DNA from: Gammaproteobacteria bacterium
Lineage (GTDB): Bacteria > Pseudomonadota > Gammaproteobacteria > GRL18
Direction: 5' to 3'
Assembly (NCBI GenBank): GCA_023144715.1
Contig: JAGLFC010000092.1
Coordinates: 1-6,299 of the forward strand
DNA: 6,299 nucleotides
Both the position numbers and the translations under genes were made by a program. Of the stretch, positions 1 to 6,299 are shown piece by piece. Each line of letters opens with the position of its first letter. Within the stretch, counting starts at the first letter, position 1. The notes below the pieces were generated by a model. That model saw nothing but the letters and a program-made list of their open reading frames with translations. It made no database searches and had not been told where the DNA came from.

Positions 1-1
1 G

Positions 2-40
2 CCTGACTCATTGATTTTGATCCCCAGATCTCTAAAATAG
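2..40 (+). CDS. Possible 3' end of an upstream gene (very short, unidentified)
   Basis: The only + strand frame open from the left edge runs from base 2 to a TAG stop at 38-40 and would encode twelve residues (PDSLILIPRSLK). The other two + frames hit stops almost at once. This fits the tail of a gene lying outside the window on the same strand as the zinc-ribbon gene, but twelve codons are far too few to identify it, and an open stretch of this length can occur by chance. Confidence 0.2.
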   Translation, partial: PDSLILIPRSLK

Positions 41-103
41 TTGATAAAAAAACAAATTGTAACATTAATTTTTTGTTTAAGTCATTTCATTTTCAGCTAT
101 ACT
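41..103 (+). promoter_or_regulatory. Candidate sigma-70 promoter region upstream of the zinc-ribbon gene
   Basis: Two imperfect promoter-like arrangements can be seen in this AT-rich stretch. One has a -10-like TATACT at 98-103 with TTGTTT at 73-78 (19-nt spacer, long) as a possible -35. The other has a good -35-like TTGATA at 41-46 followed after 17 nt by a weak -10 (ATTAAT, 64-69). Either would give a short leader before the ATG at 146. AT-rich DNA makes such matches common, so this is only a candidate. Confidence 0.3.
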
Positions 104-132
104 GAAAAGAGAGATCTTAAAAATAATAGTAT

Positions 133-138
133 AAAGGA
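133..138 (+). promoter_or_regulatory. Ribosome binding site that sets the start of the zinc-ribbon gene
   Basis: AAAGGA lies 7 nt before the ATG at 146, a good Shine-Dalgarno match at normal spacing. It supports 146 rather than the in-frame TTG at 41, which has no purine-rich site in front of it. Confidence 0.7.
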
Positions 139-145
139 TATTCTT

Positions 146-670
146 ATGAATCAAGAAAAAAACAATTTAGAAGACGGTACTGATCAATTAGTGGATGGCT
201 ATAATACACTGGTTGATAAACTGTCAGAATGGACTGAAAAAGCCGATGAAAACGCAGGTCCAATGATGATCAATGGTCTCAAAGAAAGTGAAGAATTTCT
301 TATGGGTTTACAACGATGGTCTCAAGAAGAAATTGATCTCATATCACGCTATGTCAAACGTGATTTACAGGATGTCGCCAGAAAAATGGAGGATGAAAAT
401 AAAAAATTCCATGACTGGTTAGAGCTTGATATGAGCCTAATCGAAGAAAAATTATTGGCTGTATTTGCCAATATGGCCGATCAAACACGCCTAGAGTTAG
501 AGCATTTAGAAGATATCGCCAATGAATGGCATACAGGAGAAGTCACTTCTATAGGCACTCTAGTCTGCAAAAAGTGCGGAAAAGAGTTACACTATCATAA
601 AGCAGGACGTATTCCCCCCTGCCCCAGATGTAGCCATACTCACTTTAAACGCATAGGCGATGAAAGTTAA
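146..670 (+). CDS. DUF1451 zinc-ribbon protein (YbeL-like)
   Basis: This encodes a 174-residue soluble protein of the DUF1451 family, whose E. coli member is YbeL; no biochemical role is established for the family. Residues about 20-130 are charged and look helical (including SEWTEK, RYVKRDLQDVARK and LELEHLEDIANEW), with a probable coiled-coil character. The family signature follows: WHTGEVTSIGTLVCKKCGKE, then a zinc ribbon with two CxxC knuckles at C141/C144 and C159/C162, and a closing HFKR. The ATG at 146 was chosen because AAAGGA sits 7 nt upstream and because residues from there match the family's usual length (YbeL is about 160). The frame stays open back to a TTG at 41, but that extension reads as a random hydrophobic stretch and overlaps the likely promoter. 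No signal peptide, so probably cytoplasmic. It shares its strand with the SYLF gene 60 nt downstream and may be co-transcribed with it. Confidence 0.88.
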   Translation: MNQEKNNLEDGTDQLVDGYNTLVDKLSEWTEKADENAGPMMINGLKESEEFLMGLQRWSQEEIDLISRYVKRDLQDVARKMEDENKKFHDWLELDMSLIEEKLLAVFANMADQTRLELEHLEDIANEWHTGEVTSIGTLVCKKCGKELHYHKAGRIPPCPRCSHTHFKRIGDES

Positions 671-694
671 GTGTCTTTGTATATTGCTATCTGT

Positions 695-730
695 ATAGGA
701 TTTTTTTAATTATTACTAATAGGATTTTTT
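695..730 (+). repeat. Short direct repeat with two Shine-Dalgarno-like copies before the SYLF gene
   Basis: The 12-mer ATAGGATTTTTT occurs at 695-706 and again at 719-730, 24 nt apart start to start. The second copy supplies the AGGA (721-724) that lies 6 nt before the ATG at 731 and is the likely ribosome binding site. No start codon follows the first copy at suitable spacing. It could be a small tandem duplication or chance in AT-rich DNA. Confidence 0.5.
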
Positions 731-1255
731 ATGAATAACGTATTAAAAACATTATTAACAGGCATATTAGCCCTCAGTATTTCTAGCAGTTGGGCATGGG
801 ATGCCAATGCTGAACTCAAAAGCAATCAAACCATTGCTCATTTTTCTACCAAAGATGATTCACTGAATAGTTTCTTTGAACAAGCCTATGGTTATGCTGT
901 ATTTCCAACGATTGGTAAAGCAGGTTTTATTGTCGGTGGTGCGCATGGCGAAGGTGTCGTTTATGAAAAGTCTATTGTGACAGGCACCACTAAAATGAAC
1001 CAAGTCAGTGTTGGTTGGCAAGCAGGTGCTGAAGCCTATAGCGAAATTATCTTTTTCCAAAATAAAGCGGCTTATGAAGATTTTATTAAGGGTAATTTTG
1101 AGGTAGGTGCTCAAATTTCAGCCGTTGTTGCTAAAAAGGGAGCGGCTGCACAAACCAAATACAGTAATGGAGTGGCTATTTTTACCGATTCTAAAGGTGG
1201 CTTAATGGCTGCTGTGAGTGTCAGTGGTCAGAAATTTTCTTATCAAGCAAAATAA
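731..1255 (+). CDS. Exported SYLF-domain (YSC84/DUF500) lipid-binding protein
   Basis: This encodes 174 residues with an N-terminal signal peptide: MNNVLK, a hydrophobic core LLTGILALSIS, and probable cleavage after SSWA (residue 22) or ANA (residue 27). The mature part is almost entirely one SYLF domain, recognised by AYGYAVFPTIGKAGFIVGG (residues 52-70), GEGVVYE, VSVGWQAGAEAYSEIIFFQN (92-111), the aromatic-Asp-Phe stretch YEDFIKGNFEVGAQIS and the C-terminal NGVAIFTDSKGGLMAAVSVSG (146-166). SYLF proteins bind phospholipids or phosphoinositides in eukaryotes; bacterial secreted members are thought to sit in the periplasm or at the outer membrane, with no defined substrate. There is no lipobox cysteine, so it should be soluble after cleavage. 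The ATG at 731 has AGGA at 721-724. The length is normal for the stand-alone bacterial form. It ends 65 nt before the end of the convergent unknown gene, with a hairpin between them. Confidence 0.9.
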   Translation: MNNVLKTLLTGILALSISSSWAWDANAELKSNQTIAHFSTKDDSLNSFFEQAYGYAVFPTIGKAGFIVGGAHGEGVVYEKSIVTGTTKMNQVSVGWQAGAEAYSEIIFFQNKAAYEDFIKGNFEVGAQISAVVAKKGAAAQTKYSNGVAIFTDSKGGLMAAVSVSGQKFSYQAK

Positions 1256-1287
1256 TACTCTTGGTTAGAATGTTTTAAAATAGCTCT

Positions 1288-1318
1288 GGGATATATTAAT
1301 TTGAAATGAATATATCCC
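1288..1318. terminator. Hairpin between convergent genes, probable bidirectional terminator
   Basis: GGGATATATT (1288-1297) pairs perfectly with AATATATCCC (1309-1318) around an 11-nt loop. It lies between the stop of the SYLF gene (1255) and the stop of the - strand unknown gene (1321-1323), where a shared terminator is expected. The stem is AT-rich with only three G-C pairs at its base. The flanking U tracts are interrupted: CTATTTCTT on the + strand and, in - strand sense, AGAGCTATTTTAAAAC. Efficiency is therefore uncertain. Confidence 0.6.
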
Positions 1319-1320
1319 CG

Positions 1321-2274
1321 CTATTTCTTACCTTTCAACAAATACTGATCAGCATTTCTAATCTGTATACGATAATCAATATTCTCTGCCAGATGATTTT
1401 TTATCCAAGGAATTAATACATGAAAAAGATCAGGATGACGACCTAATAAAGGTAACGGTAATTTTATATAATGATTGTTATCATTAATAATAACCTTGTA
1501 AGCATTATCCGTTAAAGGCAGTGTCACAATTCTCATAGATAACCAATCAATAAGTTGACCTTTTTTTTGTACTCTACTTAAATAATCTAATAATAAGTTT
1601 AATTCATTACTCACATTAATACTCCAATACTCTTTTGACGGTCGATTCACAATATCAGAAAATTGAAAATTTAAGCCATTACTCATTGTAAAAGACATTT
1701 TATTATTGCGTTCAAATAACCATTCTGTTTCCACATCATCACTGGATAGTTGGCTATAACGAGATTCATTAGACGTATGAGAAAAATAGATCTGACAATC
1801 ATATTGGCTACAAAATTGATCCACAATATTCGTTTCCATTTGCTTATCAGCACCTGAATTAGGCCCTGAGATAATAACAGCTGTATTTGAGATAATAATA
1901 AACAGTTGTTTTTGTGGACTCATAAAAAAATTAATGGGGTCACCTGAATCCATTAAATATAAATAACTATCAAGTTGATGAATATAAGCACGTGTTGCAG
2001 AACGCCAACGATAAATATCACGTTTCCTTTTGGGGGTTTTAGGAGGATCGCTGATTGATCGTTCCACTTCTTGTTGATAGCTATCAAACATTTCATATAA
2101 TGCAATTTGAGTAAAATAATATTGTTTTTCTTTATCCGCTCGCTCAAGATGGAGAGCAAGTTGTACCAATTTAGAACGACTCAAATTAATTTCTGATGCA
2201 CTTGAAACCTGATGTAAACAATATAAAACAAAAAAAATAATACTCAGTAATTGTTTAGAATACTGAGCGATCAT
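1321..2274 (-). CDS. Unrecognised exported protein coupled to ligA
   Basis: I do not recognise this 317-residue protein. It begins with a clear signal peptide: MIAQYSKQ, a hydrophobic core LLSIIFFVLYCL, and likely cleavage after VSSA (residue 26). C19 lies inside the hydrophobic core without a lipobox. The mature protein is hydrophilic, with no further membrane span. It has a helical N-terminal part (about 30-110), a basic proline-rich patch PPKTPKRKRD (78-87), a hydrophobic beta-like stretch (QLFIIISNTAVIISGP, 123-138) followed by a close cysteine pair C155/C160 that could form a periplasmic disulfide, and a C-terminal region with LPLPLLGRHPDLFHVLIPW (272-290). The start ATG overlaps the ligA stop as ATGA (2274-2271), with only a weak ribosome site, so it is probably translated by coupling to ligA. 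Its function may be envelope-related, judging only from the export signal; nothing links it to DNA ligation apart from position. Codon usage looks like that of its neighbours. Confidence 0.75.
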   Translation of the reverse strand: MIAQYSKQLLSIIFFVLYCLHQVSSASEINLSRSKLVQLALHLERADKEKQYYFTQIALYEMFDSYQQEVERSISDPPKTPKRKRDIYRWRSATRAYIHQLDSYLYLMDSGDPINFFMSPQKQLFIIISNTAVIISGPNSGADKQMETNIVDQFCSQYDCQIYFSHTSNESRYSQLSSDDVETEWLFERNNKMSFTMSNGLNFQFSDIVNRPSKEYWSINVSNELNLLLDYLSRVQKKGQLIDWLSMRIVTLPLTDNAYKVIINDNNHYIKLPLPLLGRHPDLFHVLIPWIKNHLAENIDYRIQIRNADQYLLKGKK

Positions 2275-4304
2275 GTTTCAAAAAAAGCCATCATTTCAGT
2301 TTCATCAACTATTTTAATATTCAATTCTTGTGCTTTTATTAATTTAGAACCTGCTTTATCACCTGCAATCACCAAGGTTGTTTTTTTTGATACACTGCCA
2401 CTGACTTTTGCACCTAATTCAATAAGACGTGTTTTGGCATCATTGCGTTTAATATGTAACAAAGTCCCTGTTAGTACAATAATTTCACCTTCTAATGGTA
2501 ATTCATCTAAAGTTTTATTGATGATCTCAGGCCAATGAATTCCTGACGATAATAAATTGTTTAATACCTGCTGATTATGAGACTGGGCAAAAAAAGTGTC
2601 TATATTATGGGCGGCAACAGGACCCACATCAGGCACTTCTAATAAGTCCTCTGCGTTTTTATGTTGAATACATTCTAATGTTTTATAAAAATTAGCCAAA
2701 GCTAACGCGGTTGCCTCACCCACTTCTCGTATACCTAAGGCATATAAAAAACGTGCCAGTGTAGTGGACTTACTTTTTTCAATGGATTGTATTAGATTGT
2801 CAGCCGATTTATCCGCCATGCGTTCCATCGCCACTAATTGTATGGAAGTGAGCTGAAATAAATCAGCAATGGTTTCTATAAAGCCACAATCAACTAATTG
2901 CTCAACTAATTTATCACCTAAACCATCAATATCCATTGCTTTACGTGATGCAAAATGTTTAATCGCTTCTTTACGTTGTGCTGGGCAAAATAAGCCTCCC
3001 GTACAACGTGATTTTGCCTCATTATTAACACGCTCTGCTAATGAATGACAGATAGGGCAATGAGTGGGCATCACATACGCTTGAGAGCTGTCTAAACGTT
3101 GCGATAAAATGGGTCTCACCACTTCAGGGATCACATCACCTGCTCGACGTACCACAACCGTATCACCTATCCGAATATCTTTGCGATCAATTTCTGTTTG
3201 GTTATGTAACGTGGCATTGGTGACAGTCACACCCCCAACAAACACCGCTTGTAAACGTGCCACAGGGGTTAATGCACCTGTACGCCCCACTTGTACTTCA
3301 ATATCCAGTAATGGTGTGGTCACTTCTTCTGCTGGAAATTTATGAGCAATTGCCCAACGTGGTGCACGTGAGATAAAACCTGCTTGTTGTTGTTGGGCAA
3401 TATCATCAACCTTATACACCACACCATCAATTTCATAAGGCAATGCCTCACGACGAGATAAAATAGACTGATAATAGTTAAGACATGCCTGCCAATTATC
3501 ACACTTTTTGACTTCTGGGCTGACCGCAAAACCCCAAGTGTGTAATTGTTTTAAAATTTCACTATGACTCTGTGCTAAAGGCATCTTTTTATGTGCCTGA
3601 TCAACCACACCTATTCCATAACAAAACATATCCAAAGGACGTGAGGCAACAATTTTAGAATCCAGTTGACGTAAGCTACCAGCGGCTGCATTTCTGGGAT
3701 TTGCAAAGGTTTTTTCACCCTTATCTATTTGTCGTTGATTCAGTTGAGCAAACCCCTTTTTAGGCATAAATATTTCACCACGCACCTCTAATACCTTAGG
3801 ATAATAGTCACCTGATAAATGCAAAGGAATAGATTGAATGGTACGCACATTTTGAGTGACATCTTCACCTGTTGTGCCATCACCACGAGTGGCTGCCTGA
3901 ACCAGTAAACCTTGTTCATAACGTAAGCTAATGGCCAAGCCATCCAGTTTTGGCTCTGCAATCAGTACAAACTCTTTATGATTGAGTAAATCACTGATTC
4001 GACTGTAAAACTCTTTAATGTCATCATCACTAAAGGCATTGGATAATGATAACATAGGTATTTGATGAGCAATGCTCGTAAAACTATCAAGTATCTTTCC
4101 CCCAACCCTTTGGCTCGGTGAATCCAATGTCATTAATTCAGGATGCTGTTTTTCGAGTAATTCTAATTCACGAAAGAGCTTATCATACTCACTATCAGGC
4201 AGTTCAGGATCATCTAATACATAATAACGATGTGCATGATAATTTAAACGTTTATGTAATGTTTGAATCTGTTTATAAGGATCATGAGGCTCTTTATCTG
4301 ACAT
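2271..4304 (-). CDS. ligA: NAD-dependent DNA ligase LigA
   Basis: LigA seals 5'-phosphate/3'-hydroxyl nicks in duplex DNA using NAD+, joining Okazaki fragments and repair patches. All family domains are present in the 677-residue product (E. coli 671). Domain Ia carries the NAD-binding pattern YHAHRYYVLDDPELPDSEYD (about 22-41). The adenylation domain has the active-site lysine in KLDG (K119), TRGDGTTGEDVT, EVRGEIFMP, NPRNAAAGSLRQLD (202-215) and DGVVYKVDD. The OB fold includes VGRTGALTPVA and RRAGDVIPEV. The zinc finger has C416, C419, C434 and C440, with the same spacing as E. coli. Helix-hairpin-helix repeats follow (DIDGLGDKLVEQL, LGIREVGEATA, EVPDVGPVAAHNI), then a C-terminal BRCT domain (about 606-677). 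No key residue is missing. I chose the ATG at 4304 (MSDKEPHDPY) by length and alignment. An in-frame TTG at 4361 would add 19 unconserved residues and overlap the truA stop as TTGA. Neither start has a strong ribosome site. Confidence 0.96.
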   Translation of the reverse strand: MSDKEPHDPYKQIQTLHKRLNYHAHRYYVLDDPELPDSEYDKLFRELELLEKQHPELMTLDSPSQRVGGKILDSFTSIAHQIPMLSLSNAFSDDDIKEFYSRISDLLNHKEFVLIAEPKLDGLAISLRYEQGLLVQAATRGDGTTGEDVTQNVRTIQSIPLHLSGDYYPKVLEVRGEIFMPKKGFAQLNQRQIDKGEKTFANPRNAAAGSLRQLDSKIVASRPLDMFCYGIGVVDQAHKKMPLAQSHSEILKQLHTWGFAVSPEVKKCDNWQACLNYYQSILSRREALPYEIDGVVYKVDDIAQQQQAGFISRAPRWAIAHKFPAEEVTTPLLDIEVQVGRTGALTPVARLQAVFVGGVTVTNATLHNQTEIDRKDIRIGDTVVVRRAGDVIPEVVRPILSQRLDSSQAYVMPTHCPICHSLAERVNNEAKSRCTGGLFCPAQRKEAIKHFASRKAMDIDGLGDKLVEQLVDCGFIETIADLFQLTSIQLVAMERMADKSADNLIQSIEKSKSTTLARFLYALGIREVGEATALALANFYKTLECIQHKNAEDLLEVPDVGPVAAHNIDTFFAQSHNQQVLNNLLSSGIHWPEIINKTLDELPLEGEIIVLTGTLLHIKRNDAKTRLIELGAKVSGSVSKKTTLVIAGDKAGSKLIKAQELNIKIVDETEMMAFFET

Positions 4305-4357
4305 GGTTATGGCATCTTTTGGTAAAATTAAAAATTTATCAAGTGTAAAACAATCGT

Positions 4358-5143
4358 TCAAACAATTGTTTTAGAATCAATTTGTGGCAATTTAAAACGT
4401 GTATCATAAGTGACATGAGTTAAATAAAGACCACCTGAAGGCGCTGTTTTCCCTCCTTTGGTACGATCTTTAGCCACTAAGACCTCTTCTATCCATTCAG
4501 GTTCCGCATCACCTGCTCCTATGGCAATCAGTACTCCAGCAATATTTCTAACCATGTGATGTAAAAAGGAATTGGCTTCAATATCAATATAAAAGTATTC
4601 ACCTCTTTGCGATACATCCAGAAAATAAACATGTTTTATAGAACTTTGAGCCTGACATTTTACGGTACGAAAAGAATTAAAATCATGTTCACCCACTAAA
4701 ACCTGAGCGGCGTATTGCATACGCTCCAAATTGAGTGGTCTTGAATCCCATGACACATGATGATTTAAAAAAGTGGGTCGCACAGGACGTGATAAAATAA
4801 TATAACGATAACGACGGCGTTGAGCAGAAAAACGTGCATGAAAATCATCATTGACCGCATGAGCCCATAACACACTGACCGTTTGTTTGGTTAAATAACG
4901 ATTTGCACCCAAGACCCATGAACGGGGGCTTCTTTTTGCATGGGTATCAAAATGAATGACTTGTTCAGTAGCATGTACACCAGTATCGGTACGCCCTGCT
5001 ACCTGACATTTACTGATTGTTTCATTAGCAATTTTGCTTAATGCCACTTCTAAATCAGCCTGAACCGTCGGTAAATTACCCGCTTGTATTTGCCAGCCTG
5101 AAAAAGCAAAACCATCGTATTCAATACCCAATGCTATACGCAT
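4358..5143 (-). CDS. truA: tRNA pseudouridine(38-40) synthase TruA
   Basis: TruA converts uridines 38, 39 and 40 in the anticodon arm of many tRNAs to pseudouridine, in the cytoplasm. The 261-residue product has the usual family length. It opens with IEYDGFAFSGWQIQ (about 7-20), followed by the catalytic motif GRTDTGVHA with the nucleophile D53. Further on are the FHARFSAQRRRYRYII motif (about 101-116), GEHDFNSFR, and the C-terminal signature FLHHMVRNIAGVLIAIGAG together with TAPSGGLYL. All are intact. The ATG at 5143 has a modest GTGGAT ribosome site about 9 nt upstream. The gene follows the membrane-protein gene by 31 nt and ends in TGA at 4358-4360, just before ligA. Its placement downstream of fimV is a known gammaproteobacterial arrangement, although here another gene is inserted between them. 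Confidence 0.97.
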   Translation of the reverse strand: MRIALGIEYDGFAFSGWQIQAGNLPTVQADLEVALSKIANETISKCQVAGRTDTGVHATEQVIHFDTHAKRSPRSWVLGANRYLTKQTVSVLWAHAVNDDFHARFSAQRRRYRYIILSRPVRPTFLNHHVSWDSRPLNLERMQYAAQVLVGEHDFNSFRTVKCQAQSSIKHVYFLDVSQRGEYFYIDIEANSFLHHMVRNIAGVLIAIGAGDAEPEWIEEVLVAKDRTKGGKTAPSGGLYLTHVTYDTRFKLPQIDSKTIV

Positions 5144-5174
5144 AATTTATAATCCACACGCTCATAAACACAAG

Positions 5175-5909
5175 CTATAAGGTTAAATAAAGAGAGAAAC
5201 ATAATAATAATGGAAAAAATAATTGTGTCACTGAAGGTGCTGATAAACAGGTAATCGTATACATTTTTCCAGATGTATTATTAGCTTCATTAAGAATGTC
5301 ATGCAAAATTATACTTGAATGTTCTACCAGATGAAAAAAGGCTGTTTTTTTTTGTTTAAAACGATGAATCAAAGTAGTATCTGAGTCGATAATTTTAGGT
5401 GATTTTTTTTGATATTCCTGTTTATAACAAGACAGTCTAAGGGATAATTCTTCAATGTATTCCAACGTTAAAATAGCTCTTAACAACATCCTATCAATAT
5501 TTAGATTAAAAAAATTTAAGGGTGAAAAAATCCATAATAATGCCGATAAAATGTCTTCTTTGCGGGTGGTTTTTATAAAAATATTCACTGCAAAAATAAT
5601 GATAATAAGTACAGCAATACGGAGTAATCCTGTCATTGAACGTTCTGATAATGACATTAACAGACTAGCTATAGAATTTATATCCGTTGAACTGAGTTGA
5701 GGTGTATAAAAAAAATAGATAACAAAAATAGATAAAAAGAACCATTTTAAACGCAAAAGCATTTTTATAGCACTCAACCATAATTCTGAATGTTGTAAAT
5801 AATAAGGTAATAAAAAAATCGTACTTAAAAGAAGAGTGAGCCAGCGACCCTGAGTCACAAAAACAGTGAGAATAATCAGGCTCACTATTTTTATAACGGG
5901 GTGCATCAT
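5175..5909 (-). CDS. EcfT/CbiQ-like transmembrane protein (ECF transporter T component homologue)
   Basis: This encodes a strongly hydrophobic protein, 244 residues from the ATG at 5909. Membrane segments are likely near residues 3-19, 22-38, 53-70, 97-112 and 226-243. The pattern resembles the T component of energy-coupling-factor (vitamin/metal) transporters: an N-terminal HPVIKIVSLIIL resembling the family's D/H-P-R-x-K opening, a middle TTRKEDILSALLWIFSPLNF with the typical T-T-x-x-D-I/L and P-L turn, then LTLEYIEELSLRLSCYKQEY, which corresponds to the family's coupling-helix entrance. The usual Ala-Arg-Gly coupling motifs that contact the ATPases are not apparent, and no ATPase or substrate-binding S gene is nearby, so transport function is unproven. 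Possible starts are GTG 5924, ATG 5909 and ATG 5906; a GTGGG lies close upstream of the ATG pair. The gene is 21 nt after fimV and 31 nt before truA, so it is probably co-transcribed with both. Confidence 0.7.
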   Translation of the reverse strand: MMHPVIKIVSLIILTVFVTQGRWLTLLLSTIFLLPYYLQHSELWLSAIKMLLRLKWFFLSIFVIYFFYTPQLSSTDINSIASLLMSLSERSMTGLLRIAVLIIIIFAVNIFIKTTRKEDILSALLWIFSPLNFFNLNIDRMLLRAILTLEYIEELSLRLSCYKQEYQKKSPKIIDSDTTLIHRFKQKKTAFFHLVEHSSIILHDILNEANNTSGKMYTITCLSAPSVTQLFFPLLLCFSLYLTL

Positions 5910-5930
5910 GCCCACTAAAAGCACATTTTT

Positions 5931-6299
5931 TTAAGAAGGAGATTGATCCAGTAACGCTTGAGCTTCGGCTTTTTGCTCGCTATTACCTTCATCAATCACT
6001 TCTTTTAAAATACTGCTTGCTGAATCCATATCGCCCATATCCACATAAGCTCTAGCAAGATCAAACTTGGTGGCTACAGCATCTAATTCAGATGAATCAT
6101 CCGATAAATCATCAAAATCAGTACCCACATCAAACATATCAAGATCATCATCAGAAGAAGCAGTATCCGTATCCAATTCAAAATCACTATTTAAATCATC
6201 AATGTCTAATTCAAGACCTGCTTCAAGATCATCAGCCTCATCTAAAGCAAGAGCATTTGCAAGTTTAAAATCATCATCTAACTCTAAACTGTCTTCAAG
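5931..6299 (-). CDS. fimV: FimV C-terminal end (partial, 5' end outside the window)
   Basis: The frame is open from the right edge to the TAA at 5931-5933, giving the last 122 residues of a longer protein. The final 45 or so residues match the FimV C-terminal domain: TKFDLARAYVDMGDMDSASS, then ILKEVIDEGNSEQKAEAQALL, a TPR-like helical pair that closes FimV proteins. Before it is a very acidic low-complexity linker of Asp/Glu/Leu/Ser with repeated LELDDDF, LELDIDD and FELDTD units (about 5-70), also typical of FimV. FimV is an inner-membrane, peptidoglycan-binding (LysM) polar organiser needed for type IV pilus assembly and twitching in Pseudomonas; its LysM and membrane parts would lie beyond base 6299. 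The gene must start outside the window, so the in-frame TTG at 6176 is not a real start. It is followed after 21 nt by the EcfT-like gene. Confidence 0.88.
   Translation of the reverse strand, partial: LEDSLELDDDFKLANALALDEADDLEAGLELDIDDLNSDFELDTDTASSDDDLDMFDVGTDFDDLSDDSSELDAVATKFDLARAYVDMGDMDSASSILKEVIDEGNSEQKAEAQALLDQSPS

Noticed and set aside
26..117. 8-bp inverted repeat AGATCTCT (26-33) / AGAGATCT (110-117)
   Set aside because: The arms are short and 76 nt apart, with no conserved site type recognised; likely chance.
41..145. N-terminal extension of the zinc-ribbon gene from TTG 41, which looks like a signal peptide or membrane anchor
   Set aside because: It has no ribosome site, overlaps the likely promoter, and its residues have no match in the DUF1451 family. 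The ATG at 146 has a good AAAGGA in front of it, so the hydrophobicity is simply translated T-rich intergenic DNA.
671..730. Possible terminator between the zinc-ribbon and SYLF genes
   Set aside because: There are T runs but no convincing GC-containing stem before them; the T runs are part of the short direct repeat and the SYLF ribosome site region.
860..1114. Open frame on the - strand inside the SYLF gene
   Set aside because: It lies antisense within a clearly conserved gene and shows no recognisable protein pattern; a shadow frame.
3109..3345. Open frame on the + strand inside ligA
   Set aside because: It is antisense to the conserved OB-fold part of LigA and its Thr/Arg/Val-rich translation is typical of a shadow frame.
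6174..6176. TTG as the start of a small 81-residue acidic protein
   Set aside because: The same frame stays open to the window edge with continuous acidic FimV-like sequence, so this is an internal leucine codon of the partial fimV gene.

Overview
The window looks like ordinary chromosomal DNA of an AT-rich gammaproteobacterium. The main evidence is a FimV-type C-terminal domain directly upstream of truA, an arrangement typical of gammaproteobacteria, together with a YbeL-like DUF1451 zinc-ribbon protein. I see no transposase, integrase, phage gene, CRISPR array, tRNA or rRNA. The genus cannot be fixed from this stretch alone.

Layout: two genes on the + strand (146-670 and 731-1255) converge on a five-gene train on the - strand that runs from the right edge down to 1321. 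The + strand pair encodes a cytoplasmic zinc-ribbon protein of the DUF1451 family and an exported SYLF (YSC84-type) lipid-binding protein. A perfect 10-bp hairpin at 1288-1318 sits between the convergent genes and probably ends transcription from one or both sides.

Read in its own direction, the - strand train is: the C-terminal end of fimV (cut by the window edge), a multi-spanning membrane protein resembling the T component of ECF/CbiQ transporters, truA (tRNA pseudouridine synthase), ligA (NAD-dependent DNA ligase) and an unrecognised secreted protein. Gaps are 21 and 31 nt, then a possible TTGA overlap or short gap at truA/ligA, then a definite ATGA overlap at ligA/unknown. The five genes are therefore probably one transcription unit, with no obvious internal promoter or terminator.

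The genes do not form one recognisable pathway: polar pilus/peptidoglycan-associated assembly (FimV), a membrane protein, tRNA modification and DNA ligation. The two points of most interest are the lone EcfT-like protein with no ATPase or substrate-binding partner beside it in the window, and the unknown exported protein whose translation appears coupled to ligA. Nothing in the window amounts to a clear new defence or mobile system.
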